From an uncultured Bacteroides sp. (GTDB taxonomy: Bacteria; Bacteroidota; Bacteroidia; Bacteroidales; Bacteroidaceae), in assembly GCA_947646015.1 (NCBI GenBank), contig CANSEY010000011.1:41455-105454 (forward strand): a stretch of DNA of 64,000 nucleotides, in the 5' to 3' direction. The position numbers were made by a program, and so were the translations under genes. Below the pieces are notes generated by a model, which was not told where the DNA came from, did not search any database, and saw nothing but the letters and a program-made list of their open reading frames with translations. Positions 8,937-17,454 of the stretch are shown here, piece after piece (positions within the stretch are counted from its first letter, which is position 1; each line of letters begins with the position of its first letter).

Positions 8937-10580
8937 TTAGTTATCAGTTGAATAATTAATCTTCAATGCACTACATTCCCTCAGCACCTGCTTGGTATCC
9001 GTCACGTATCCCATCTTACACCCTTTCTCTATCTTGAGGCCAATAACCAAACTTTCCGGATCAGCTTGCTTTGCACGTGCAGCAGTGACTTTCTGTTTCA
9101 ATTCCGTTAAAGTAAAATCTTTCATTACTTCCTTCCCTTCCGAAGTGTGAATTGTTACCACAATCCCACTGATTTTCTCCTCCATTGACAGCTCTTTCAA
9201 TCCATAATTTCTCGCAGCACCTTCCGACAGTAGAACGGGAAACAATCGGTCCAACGCTTCTTCACTTTTATCTGTCAATGTAATAGACAAATCAGCACGA
9301 ATTTGCTCAAATGCTCCTTTTACTTCTTTGAGTATAGTAGTGAGTGCAGCAATTTCACTTCCGCGATCAACCTGAAAAGAAATAACTTGGTATTCTTTCC
9401 TCTTACTTTCTTCCCAGGATTTCATCAAATTCTTCACAATAGTAGACTTCAACTCATCCACTGAACATACATCATTATCGAACATCACCCTATTTTGTTT
9501 ATTAACAAAAAGGGAGTGAACCTGTCTTGCTTTAATCTTAGAGGGTGGATACGCTCCATTAACCAGCTTGCTGTATCTCTCTCCCCCTTCTTTGAAAAAA
9601 AACATCAAAGATGAATAATCATCCGCTTCTTTCTGCTGAAGTTCAGACTGAATCTGTCGCGGAACTTCTTTCACTTCCGGCTGTGCAAACACATAAAGCG
9701 CTCCAGCCATCACAGGCACGGCAAGCAACAGCTTTAATCGTGCCCAACGATTGGTTCTTTCTTTTAACATCATAGTGATACGTTTTTTAAGTTTAGAGTG
9801 ATTAAAGCCATTAGCCATAGAGTAGAGCCTTGTACCAACAGCTTTTTTCACCAGTAATAATTGATATTTAGTTGCATCGATGCCTGTATTAATTACGCCA
9901 TTATCGGCTTCAAATTCATGTACTTCCTGCAACTCCCGTTTTAGTAGCCAAACGACAGGATTAAACCAATAAACAAGCAGGAATATCTGCATAAACAATA
10001 AGTCCAAAGTATGATGATTTCGTAAATGCATCGTTTCGTGGAGGAGTATTTCTTCGGACTGTTGAGAGTAGTCAGCTGCTGAAATAACAATATATTTACC
10101 CCAGCTAAATGAAGCAGTTGGCTGCTGAGGAATCACTAATACATAGTTTCCAAACTGTTTTTTCTCTGACGTACGAATCAACTGAATCAAACGACAAGTG
10201 GACAAAGACAACCAGATCAGTGTCACCAAAGCCCCCACTCCATATATAAAAGCTAAAGTCACAGGAATCCAATTCAAAGAGTTTATTTCCGGATTCTTTT
10301 CAGATATAAGAATAGGATCTTCCATCTGTTCCGGATTTAGAATGACAGACTCCGTACTTTGCAATATCTCGTGAATGGCATACAACGGAGTATGCAAAAA
10401 AGTCTCCTCGGTAGTTGTCAGCTCAATAAGTGGAAGCAAAGTACATCCTAACAACCCAACCAACAAAGTGATGCGGTTAAAACGGAAAAAAGTACTCCGG
10501 CTCATCAGCAGCTTAAAGAAAATATAAAAGACCACTAAGCAACATCCGGATTTCAGCAGATAGAATAAAAAAGCTCCCAT
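8937..10580 (-). CDS. BlaR1/MecR1-like M56 metallopeptidase with ExbD-like C-terminal repeats
   Basis: 547 residues. Membrane segments occur near residues 5-25, 37-53, 104-127 and 284-299. The zinc motif HETMH at residues 181-185, with HEFEAD near 221, marks the M56 peptidase domain. In BlaR1/MecR1 such proteins cleave the BlaI repressor on sensing a signal. The C-terminus here is not the penicillin-binding sensor of BlaR1. Residues 354-434 and 472-543 look like two repeats of the ExbD/TolR periplasmic domain (VHSLFVNKQNRVMFDN..., and GIVVTIHTSEGKEVMKDF...). It lies 70 bases downstream of the blaI-like gene, an operon pair. No beta-lactamase gene is adjacent, so the signal is unknown. Confidence 0.85.
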   Translation of the reverse strand: MGAFLFYLLKSGCCLVVFYIFFKLLMSRSTFFRFNRITLLVGLLGCTLLPLIELTTTEETFLHTPLYAIHEILQSTESVILNPEQMEDPILISEKNPEINSLNWIPVTLAFIYGVGALVTLIWLSLSTCRLIQLIRTSEKKQFGNYVLVIPQQPTASFSWGKYIVISAADYSQQSEEILLHETMHLRNHHTLDLLFMQIFLLVYWFNPVVWLLKRELQEVHEFEADNGVINTGIDATKYQLLLVKKAVGTRLYSMANGFNHSKLKKRITMMLKERTNRWARLKLLLAVPVMAGALYVFAQPEVKEVPRQIQSELQQKEADDYSSLMFFFKEGGERYSKLVNGAYPPSKIKARQVHSLFVNKQNRVMFDNDVCSVDELKSTIVKNLMKSWEESKRKEYQVISFQVDRGSEIAALTTILKEVKGAFEQIRADLSITLTDKSEEALDRLFPVLLSEGAARNYGLKELSMEEKISGIVVTIHTSEGKEVMKDFTLTELKQKVTAARAKQADPESLVIGLKIEKGCKMGYVTDTKQVLRECSALKINYSTDN

Positions 10581-10650
10581 TGTGTTTTCAGATTAAAAGT
10601 TGTTTGTCCATAGAATAAAAATCGTATCTGTCCGATAGACCAGAGAGAGA

Positions 10651-11028
10651 TTACTTCTTCTTTTTACTTTGCTCTATATACTCTATCAGCGATTTTAGTT
10701 CATCAACAGACATCCCTTCTTCTTCAATAAAAGAAGACACTACATTGATATAGGAATTATTATAATACTGGGAAACCACTTCTTTGAGTGCCGAACTCTT
10801 ATACTCCTTTTCCGAAACAAGAGCATAATATTGATAAGTATTTCCGTAGGCTTTATACCCCACAAAACCTTTCTCCTCCAGCCCTCGAACAAGGGTAGAA
10901 ACTGTGTTATAATGCGGTTTTGGTTCATCATAGAATGATAGAAGTTCACGAACAAACATAGGTCCATGTTCCCAAAATATACGCATAATTTCTTCCTCTT
11001 TGACGGTCAATCGTTTCATCTGTTTCAT
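10651..11028 (-). CDS. BlaI/MecI/CopY-family repressor
   Basis: 125 residues, the usual length. The winged-helix DNA-binding domain spans residues 1-75 (LTVKEEEIMRIFWEHGPMFV, HYNTVSTLVRGLEEKGFV), and the rest is the helical dimerisation domain. The linker that is cut in BlaI falls near the junction. It probably represses its own operon through two ACTAAT-type inverted repeats just upstream, and is inactivated by the membrane peptidase encoded next. The target set beyond this operon cannot be seen here. Confidence 0.9.
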   Translation of the reverse strand: MKQMKRLTVKEEEIMRIFWEHGPMFVRELLSFYDEPKPHYNTVSTLVRGLEEKGFVGYKAYGNTYQYYALVSEKEYKSSALKEVVSQYYNNSYINVVSSFIEEEGMSVDELKSLIEYIEQSKKKK

Positions 11029-11059
11029 AGTCTACATATTTATTGTTCTTCCAATGGCA

Positions 11060-11067
11060 CAAATATA
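11060..11067 (-). promoter_or_regulatory. -7 promoter element of the blaI-blaR1 operon
   Basis: Reverse strand TATATTTG matches TAnnTTTG, 32 bases upstream of the blaI-like ATG. Confidence 0.6.
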
Positions 11068-11088
11068 ATACTATTTTTCAAACAAACA

Positions 11089-11103
11089 ACTAACACTATT
11101 AGT
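11089..11103. promoter_or_regulatory. Candidate BlaI operator 1
   Basis: ACTAACACTATTAGT is an inverted repeat (ACTAAC, 3-base centre, ATTAGT) with one mismatch. It lies about 22 bases upstream of the -7 element, where it would overlap the -33 region. Its form resembles the ACTACA-type operators of BlaI/MecI. Confidence 0.6.
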
Positions 11104-11130
11104 TAATCTACTAAATAAAGCAGTTGTTTA

Positions 11131-11145
11131 ACTAATATTATTAGT
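11131..11145. promoter_or_regulatory. Candidate BlaI operator 2
   Basis: ACTAATATTATTAGT has perfect arms ACTAAT and ATTAGT around three bases. It starts exactly 42 bases from operator 1, about four helical turns, which suits two repressor dimers on one face of the DNA. Confidence 0.6.
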
Positions 11146-11185
11146 AGATATCATTTTCACCTTATATTATATATACAATAAAAAA

Positions 11186-11216
11186 GGCATATCGCCTGAT
11201 GAATATCCGATATGCC
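11186..11216 (-). terminator. Terminator of the antiporter operon
   Basis: GGCATATCG at 11186 pairs with CGATATGCC at 11208-11216. On the reverse strand the stem is followed by TTTTTTA, just after the nhaA stop. Confidence 0.8.
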
Positions 11217-11237
11217 TGAACGACTGATCTCTAGTTA

Positions 11238-12557
11238 TTATTTCCGCTTTCGGACAGGTAATACTATCCTGAGTACAATGTATCCTAATAATCCGGAAAG
11301 AATAGTCCCCGATAGCACTCCGAACTTAGCCTGATTCAACAGAACAGGGTAGTTTGCACCAAAAGAAAGATTGGCAATGAAAAGCGACACCGTAAAACCG
11401 ATCCCTCCCAACAGAGCTATACCGGAAAGATTCTTCCAAGTCATGCCCGGCGGCATTGGAGTAAGTTTTATCTTTATAGCCAACCAGGTAAAGAAATAAA
11501 TTCCCGCAAATTTACCAAACAGCAACCCTGCTGCCACTGCCATCCCTACACTTCCCACCAACTCACCGCCGCCACTAAAGACAACGCCTGCATTGACAAA
11601 GGCAAACAACGGAAGAATCAGATAATTGACAGCTCCATGCAAATTATCCTCCAAAGACTGCAGAGGACTGATAACACGGTCGGAAGCAGATTCGACCTCT
11701 TTCAGTTTGGCAATCTGCTCATTAGTCAATACGATACTTCCCGATTCCACCACCGGGAAACCTGCAATTGTATGACGAATATGCTCGATATATTTTCCAA
11801 CATCTAGACGGGGTTTCGCCGGAATAACAAACGCCAGAATAACTCCCGAAATGGTACTATGAATACCGGATTGCAAAAATAAATACCATATAACGACACC
11901 GATCACTAAAAAGAAAATCTTATTGGTAGTCCCACGCTTCCCTATAAAATAAAGTAAAACGTAAAGCAATGCGGCTATCAGAATATACCCATACGACACA
12001 TGCGAACTATAAAAAAGAGCAATTACAAGGATACCTCCGATATCATCAACTACCGCAAAAGCCGTCAGAAATATCTTCAGGCTCAACGGCACACGGCTTC
12101 CCAACAGACTTAATACCCCTAACGAAAAAGCAATATCCGTTGCCATTGGAATGGCCAATCCCTGACTTCCCGCACTGCCCGGAGGACAGATTGACATGTA
12201 AACAATCACCGGAAACAGCATACCGCCACAGGCAGCAATAAAGGGAAGCGCCGCCTTGCGGAAGGAAGAAAGCTCACCAACCAACAACTCCCGTTTGATT
12301 TCCAATCCTACCAGCAAGAAAAAGATGGTCATCAACCCGTCATTGATGAACTCGATCATCCGCAGATTCTCTCCGCCATGCGAAAGCAGATTAAAATTAC
12401 CGATCTGCAAATGAAGTTCATGCAAAAGGAACTCCTGATAAACCGGAGCAACCGGAGAATTGGCTATGATAGCAGCCGCTATTGCCGCTACAAACAAAAG
12501 GATACTCGCCGCAATATTCATTGACGAGAAATTTCGCATTGTACGCAAAATTGTCAT
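11238..12557 (-). CDS. nhaA: Na+/H+ antiporter NhaA
   Basis: 439 residues with about 12 membrane segments. The paired aspartates that bind sodium and protons are in FAVVDDIGGILVIALF, and MATDIAFSLGVL is the other conserved segment. NhaA exchanges protons for internal sodium in the inner membrane. About 40 residues between TMs (EVESASDRVISPLQSLEDNL) form the usual cytoplasmic linker. It follows the CPA2-type antiporter by 45 bases, so the two likely form a cation-export operon. It could use the sodium gradient that the Rnf complex encoded nearby helps set. Confidence 0.95.
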   Translation of the reverse strand: MTILRTMRNFSSMNIAASILLFVAAIAAAIIANSPVAPVYQEFLLHELHLQIGNFNLLSHGGENLRMIEFINDGLMTIFFLLVGLEIKRELLVGELSSFRKAALPFIAACGGMLFPVIVYMSICPPGSAGSQGLAIPMATDIAFSLGVLSLLGSRVPLSLKIFLTAFAVVDDIGGILVIALFYSSHVSYGYILIAALLYVLLYFIGKRGTTNKIFFLVIGVVIWYLFLQSGIHSTISGVILAFVIPAKPRLDVGKYIEHIRHTIAGFPVVESGSIVLTNEQIAKLKEVESASDRVISPLQSLEDNLHGAVNYLILPLFAFVNAGVVFSGGGELVGSVGMAVAAGLLFGKFAGIYFFTWLAIKIKLTPMPPGMTWKNLSGIALLGGIGFTVSLFIANLSFGANYPVLLNQAKFGVLSGTILSGLLGYIVLRIVLPVRKRK

Positions 12558-12602
12558 AATGAAAGGTGTTTATAGTATTTGATCCGCAATATATGGATTT
12601 TT

Positions 12603-13781
12603 TTAATCATTATAGCTCCTTAAAGCCAAGTTTTTCACCCAAAGGACAAATATTCCTGTCAGAATAAGATTCAACACCAATGTAAGTACGGAAATGACCA
12701 GTGCCGGACCGCCGAGATTATAACCCAATGCAATAAATATAATTCCGGCACCTACCTCACCGCGGGTAAACATACCAATGGAAAGGGCCAGTCGCTCACT
12801 CAACTTCCGGTCACGATAGAAGAACATCGGACAAAGTTTGCCTATATTCGATAAGAAAGAGACTATGACAACATGGAACAAAATCATTCCCCAGGACATC
12901 ATCTCCTGCGAACCTGTCACCGAATGCGTTCCTGTATGAGTTTCCGCAAAGTTAACTCCGATAAAATGAGGCATACTCATACCTACCAGGAACATAAACA
13001 GGAAGGAGATTCCAGTAGAGACTTTTCGTTCTACAGGAGTATCGTGCTCTTTATGCTTCATGATCATACCCAATACAAATGCCGGCAACAGAACTTCGAT
13101 ATGGATACTTCCTTCTTCTCCATACAGCTCTTTACTGCCGAGATAAAGTATCTGCGTAGCCAGAAATATGATAACGGAATAGAAGAGAATAGCTTTCCAA
13201 TCCTGCCGCCAGTTATACTTATTCAGTTGTTTCCATCCAATGGACAACAGCATAAATACAATAACCACCACAATAATCAGCTGCCAACGCAAACCAATCA
13301 TCATGATCTGAAGAGGGATCATCAAAAGAATGGTATCCAGATCATCAAAAATAGCCAGGACCTGAATCTTCTTATATATCCAGCTGGACTTTAACCCGAT
13401 AGCCGCCAGCATCGTAAACAAGATGCCGGCCGACGTAGGTGCGGCAAAACGACTTAGTAACAGATTCTCTTTCCAAGCCTCCCAACTATTCCAGTAATCA
13501 GGCGGAAGAAGCACGAATACATAATAGATAGCAATCATGAACCAAGGCAGGGCAGCTGTAGCCATCGCTATAAGATAATCCTCGGCATAACTTTTCCAGC
13601 GGACTTTGTCGAGCACAAACTCCCGACCCACATTAATCATTATAAAACTAAGACATACATAAAGTAGTATATTCGACAGGACCTTAACAGTTCCATATCC
13701 TTCTCCCGCTATCATCGGGAGGAATTGTGAAATGACGAGCCCCAACATCAGGAAGCCCGAAAAAGACAGAACTTTTCTCAT
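12603..13781 (-). CDS. Cation:proton antiporter, CPA2/NapA type
   Basis: 392 residues with some 11-12 membrane segments (start MRKVLSFSGFLMLGLVISQF). The fold helices GFTR-like FTRGEVGAGIIFIALG and the FDDLDTILLMIP stretch resemble the two-domain sodium/proton antiporters. The substrate ion is not certain (Na+ or K+). The start is set at 13781 because the longer frame has an N-terminus made of leader sequence that forms a hairpin. It precedes nhaA in one operon. Two terminator-like hairpins lie upstream, between it and lepA. Confidence 0.82.
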   Translation of the reverse strand: MRKVLSFSGFLMLGLVISQFLPMIAGEGYGTVKVLSNILLYVCLSFIMINVGREFVLDKVRWKSYAEDYLIAMATAALPWFMIAIYYVFVLLPPDYWNSWEAWKENLLLSRFAAPTSAGILFTMLAAIGLKSSWIYKKIQVLAIFDDLDTILLMIPLQIMMIGLRWQLIIVVVIVFMLLSIGWKQLNKYNWRQDWKAILFYSVIIFLATQILYLGSKELYGEEGSIHIEVLLPAFVLGMIMKHKEHDTPVERKVSTGISFLFMFLVGMSMPHFIGVNFAETHTGTHSVTGSQEMMSWGMILFHVVIVSFLSNIGKLCPMFFYRDRKLSERLALSIGMFTRGEVGAGIIFIALGYNLGGPALVISVLTLVLNLILTGIFVLWVKNLALRSYND

Positions 13782-13806
13782 ATTTATAGTTGTTTGTTTC
13801 AAAAAA

Positions 13807-13848
13807 GGTGATTGCCAAGGAAAGCTCTGCAGACAGAAGACAATCACC
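13807..13848 (-). terminator. Hairpin with T-run in the leader of the antiporter operon
   Basis: GGTGATTG at 13807-13814 pairs with CAATCACC at 13841-13848. On the reverse strand the stem runs straight into TTTTTTG, 20-25 bases before the antiporter ATG. This is either a second lepA terminator or an attenuator controlling the antiporters. Confidence 0.55.
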
Positions 13849-13865
13849 TGGTGTATTAAAAAACT

Positions 13866-13916
13866 AACCGCAAGCCGATTTGTTCAGAATAACTCTCTGA
13901 AAAATCGCTTGCGGTT
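13866..13916 (-). terminator. Terminator of lepA
   Basis: AACCGCAAGC at the left pairs with GCTTGCGGTT at the right, with further pairing of GATTT/AAATC and TTCAGA/TCTGAA inside. On the reverse strand AGTTTTTTAA follows. It lies directly after the lepA stop. Confidence 0.8.
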
Positions 13917-13922
13917 CATTTT

Positions 13923-15704
13923 TTAATCCAGCTTCAGTACGGCGAGGAAGGCTTTCTGCGGCACTTCCACATTACCGATTTGTTTCATTCGTTTTTTACC
14001 CTTTTTCTGCTTTTCAAGCAGTTTACGTTTACGGCTTACGTCACCACCATAACACTTCGCAGTTACATCCTTGCGAACTGCCTTAATAGTTTCACGAGCT
14101 ATAATCTTAGCCCCGATAGCTGCCTGAATAGCGATTTCAAACTGCTGGCGAGGGATTAATTCTTTCAGTTTCTCACACATCCGGCGTCCCATATCATACG
14201 CGTTATCGAAGTGAATCAGCGTAGAAAGCGCATCGACCGGTTCACCATTCAACATGATGTCCAGTTTCACCAACTTGGAAGGACGGAAACCATTGGGATG
14301 ATAGTCGAACGACGCATATCCTTTCGAAATACTCTTCAATCGGTCATAGAAGTCGATCACGATTTCACCCAAAGGCATGTTATAATATATTTCCACACGA
14401 TTACCGGAAATATACTCTTGTTTCAAGAGTTCTCCACGTTTCCCCAGACAGAGGGTCATAATCGGGCCGATATAATCGGTAGTCGTAATAATAGACGCTT
14501 TGATATAAGGTTCTTCAATATGGTCGATCAACGTCGGATCAGGCATACCACCGGGGTTATGCACTTCTTTCATATTGCCTTGTTTATCATATATATTATA
14601 AGATACGTTAGGCACGGTAGTAATCACATTCATGTCGAATTCACGATCCAGACGTTCCTGTACAATCTCCATGTGAAGCAATCCGAGGAAACCGCAACGG
14701 AAACCGAAGCCCAGTGCCAATGAAGATTCCGGCTGGAAAGTCAGCGAAGCGTCATTCAACTGCAATTTTTCCAAAGAAGCACGCAGATCCTCAAAATCTT
14801 CCGCCTCAATCGGATAGACTCCGGCAAAAACCATTGGCTTCACTTCTTCAAAACCCGCAATCGCTTTATCACACGGACGGGCAACATGAGTAATGGTATC
14901 TCCCACTTTCACCTCTTTCGAGGTCTTGATACCCGATATAATGTAACCTACATCGCCCGTACGAAGTTCGTTACGTGGAACCAGTTCCATTTTCAGTACA
15001 CCTACTTCATCGGCATCATACTCTTTTCCGGTATTAAAGAACTTCACTTTATCTCCCTTGCGGATTACTCCATTTTCGATCTTAAAGTAAGCGATAATAC
15101 CACGGAAGGAGTTGAATACAGAGTCAAAAATCAATGCCTGCAACGGAGCTTCCTCATCACCTTCGGGATGCGGAATGCGTTCGATAACGGCTGCGAGGAT
15201 TTCCTCCACGCCCATTCCGGTCTTACCGGATGCACGGATAATCTCATCACGCTTGCAGCCCAACAGTTCTACGATTTCGTCCTCTACCTCTTCGGGCATG
15301 GCACTTGCCATATCACATTTATTGATAATGGGGATAATTTCGAGATCATGTTCGATAGCCATATACAGATTGGAGATGGTCTGTGCCTGCACTCCCTGCG
15401 ATGCGTCTACGATAAGCAGCGCACCTTCGCAAGCGGCAATGGAACGGGATACCTCATACGAAAAATCCACGTGCCCCGGAGTGTCAATCAGGTTAAGGAT
15501 ATACTTTTCACCTTTGTAGTTGTACTCCATCTGGATAGCGTGGCTCTTGATGGTGATACCTCTCTCCTTCTCCAAATCCATATCATCAAGCATCTGCCCG
15601 TTAGTCACCTGAATAGTGTTGGTAAACTCCAGCAAGCGGTCTGCCAGGGTTGATTTACCGTGGTCAATGTGGGCAATGATGCAGAAATTTCGTATATTCT
15701 TCAT
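13923..15704 (-). CDS. lepA: Elongation factor 4 (LepA), ribosomal back-translocase GTPase
   Basis: 593 residues, the normal length. GTPase motifs are AHIDHGKST (G1, near residue 10), DTPGHVDF (G3) and NKCD (G4). Domain II, two EF-G-like alpha/beta domains and the LepA-specific C-terminal domain ([20 protein letters not shown]) follow. LepA acts on the ribosome under ionic or other stress. It has its own promoter and terminator, so it is a single-gene unit. Confidence 0.96.
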
Positions 15705-15737
15705 TCTGAATTCTTATTATTTTGTCTTTTTGGTGTG

Positions 15738-15745
15738 CAAAGATA
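15738..15745 (-). promoter_or_regulatory. -7 promoter element of lepA
   Basis: Reverse strand TATCTTTG matches TAnnTTTG, 34 bases upstream of the lepA ATG. Confidence 0.6.
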
Positions 15746-15762
15746 CGTAAATGGCGGAATAT

Positions 15763-15810
15763 AAAAAAATGCGTTGATAACATTATAATCATGTACCAAC
15801 GCATTTTTTT
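15763..15810 (-). terminator. Terminator of the small winged-helix gene
   Basis: AAAAAAATGCGTTG pairs with CAACGCATTTTTTT around a loop of 20 bases. The arms end in A- and T-runs, so it could stop transcription in either direction. Confidence 0.75.
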
Positions 15811-15832
15811 ATTGCTTAAGTGAGTTACTCGC

Positions 15833-16033
15833 TTAGATCAATTTGATGAAGAGTTCACCTTCTACTTCTTCAGCAGAAACTTTATCTTCTCTCAATAACC
15901 AGCCAAGGCCGAGGAACAAATCTTTGTCAACCAATTTAGTTGCTTTTTTCAGTTGCTTGGCAGTCATTCCTTCTGTTTCATTCAGTGCATTCCAGATATT
16001 ACCTGCGATTACACCTGCTTTTTCTTTCAACAT
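15833..16033 (-). CDS. Small winged helix-turn-helix protein (DUF2582-like)
   Basis: 66 residues that make one winged-helix domain (IAGNIWNALNETEGMTAKQL, then the recognition helix region LFLGLGWLLREDKVSAEE). Proteins of this size and pattern are common in Bacteroidetes and are taken to bind DNA or mediate protein contacts. No target is known. It has its own promoter and terminator and is not coupled to its neighbours. The family name is from memory. Confidence 0.8.
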   Translation of the reverse strand: MLKEKAGVIAGNIWNALNETEGMTAKQLKKATKLVDKDLFLGLGWLLREDKVSAEEVEGELFIKLI

Positions 16034-16107
16034 TTGCTTTTGAAATTATAGTTAGACATGCTTTAAAAATCATCCGGCCCGAAAGCTTTCAGATTTTATT
16101 TCGGGGA

Positions 16108-16115
16108 CAAAGATA
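16108..16115 (-). promoter_or_regulatory. -7 promoter element of the winged-helix gene
   Basis: Reverse strand TATCTTTG matches TAnnTTTG, 75 bases upstream of the start, leaving a leader of moderate length. Confidence 0.5.
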
Positions 16116-16189
16116 GTTATTTTTATGTTATATAACACTTTATTGAATCTTTTTTTGCTGATTTTGTAATAAAAAAGCATTTTATCCCC

Positions 16190-16648
16190 TTATTTAGGGT
16201 GTTTTTCGAGGTATTCTACCCAGATTCTTGCCGCTTCTTCCACCATTTTAGCACACGGACGTTTGCTATAATATTGAGTATTACGTTCTTCGGGAACAGT
16301 CGAAATCGGCTCTTTTTTCTTTAATCCCAACAATTCTCCGCAAATCAACGACCCGTTGCGTTTTTTAAATTCGGCAGCCAATTCCTGCACTACCGCATAG
16401 TTTGCAGCTTTTCCTTCACGATCTGTCGCTTCGGTAGCTCCGGTTTCCAGTCCGGCTATCAGGAACAGTCCGCAAGCAGCCCCGCATGTCTCACGCATCC
16501 GCCCGATTCCTCCGCCAAAAGAGGCTGACATACGCACTGCCTGCTCCTGTGTGAAACCATACATATCGGCAAATGCAGCTACTACAGACTGCGAGCAGTT
16601 ATATCCGCTCTTAAAAAGTTCTACAGCTTTTTGTATTCTATCTTCCAT
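16190..16648 (-). CDS. C_GCAxxG_C_C family redox protein
   Basis: 152 residues from the ATG at 16648. The family signature is visible as conserved cysteines: GYNCSQSVVAAF, then ETCGAACGLFLIAGLETG (the GCAxxG-like block), then LICGELLGL and a late Cys in RPCAKMVEEAA. Members are thought to be redox-active, possibly metal-binding, but no activity is proven as far as I know. A start 42 bases upstream would overlap the xth gene and is less likely. It is the last gene of the mntH-xth operon. Confidence 0.85.
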   Translation of the reverse strand: MEDRIQKAVELFKSGYNCSQSVVAAFADMYGFTQEQAVRMSASFGGGIGRMRETCGAACGLFLIAGLETGATEATDREGKAANYAVVQELAAEFKKRNGSLICGELLGLKKKEPISTVPEERNTQYYSKRPCAKMVEEAARIWVEYLEKHPK

Positions 16649-16662
16649 GCTATTTTCTGTTT

Positions 16663-17427
16663 TTATTCTATTTCCAAAGCCATTGGACAATGATCTGAAT
16701 GTACGGCATCGTTCAGTATGCTGGCACTTTTCAGCATCGGACGTACCGGCTCACTGGTCATGCAATAGTCAATCCGCCAGCCTTTATTCTTGGCACGCGA
16801 ATTAAAACGATAGCTCCACCACGTATACTCCTGTTTCTCCGGATAGAGCAGACGGAAAGAATCAATAAATCCTGCAGAAAGGAAACGAGTCATCCATTCC
16901 CGTTCTTCGGGCAGGAAGCCGCTGTTCGTGGCATTCCGGACAGGATCATGAATATCAATCGGCTCATGACAGATATTATAGTCACCGCAAAGGATAAGGT
17001 TCGGACGAGTCTTGCGCAGCTCTGTCACATATTTCTGAAAGTCTTCCAGCCACACCATTTTAAATGCCTGCCGTTCGTCTCCGCTCGTTCCCGAAGGATG
17101 ATAAACACTGACTACGGACAAGTCGCCAAAATCCGCACGGATAAAACGCCCTTCATTGTCATAAGCTTCTATCCCCATACCATATTCCACATGATCGGGT
17201 TCCTGCTTAGTAAGGATCGCCACACCGCTGTATCCCTTCTTTTGTGCAGAATAGAGATAAGCCCTGTAACCCAAAGCTTCAAATACTTCTGCCGGATATT
17301 GGTCCGGCTGTAGTTTTGTCTCTTGCAGACAAAGAATATCCGGATTCTCCTGCACCAGCCATTCCGGCAAACCTTTAGAAACGGCAGCACGAAGCCCGTT
17401 CACATTATAAGTAATAATCTTCATCAT
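16663..17427 (-). CDS. xth: Exodeoxyribonuclease III (AP endonuclease)
   Basis: 254 residues, with MKIITYNVNGLRAA at the start. The second Met could equally be the initiator. Catalytic motifs of the exonuclease III/APE1 fold are LCLQETKLQPDQ, GDYNICH, and the late HSDHCPMALEIE, with GWRIDYCMTS between. It cleaves at abasic sites in base-excision repair and degrades 3' ends. It lies 27 bases downstream of the metal transporter gene, so the three genes link metal uptake with oxidative-damage repair. Confidence 0.94.
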   Translation of the reverse strand: MMKIITYNVNGLRAAVSKGLPEWLVQENPDILCLQETKLQPDQYPAEVFEALGYRAYLYSAQKKGYSGVAILTKQEPDHVEYGMGIEAYDNEGRFIRADFGDLSVVSVYHPSGTSGDERQAFKMVWLEDFQKYVTELRKTRPNLILCGDYNICHEPIDIHDPVRNATNSGFLPEEREWMTRFLSAGFIDSFRLLYPEKQEYTWWSYRFNSRAKNKGWRIDYCMTSEPVRPMLKSASILNDAVHSDHCPMALEIE

Positions 17428-17454
17428 TTTATAGTTTATAGATTTATGTTCGTT

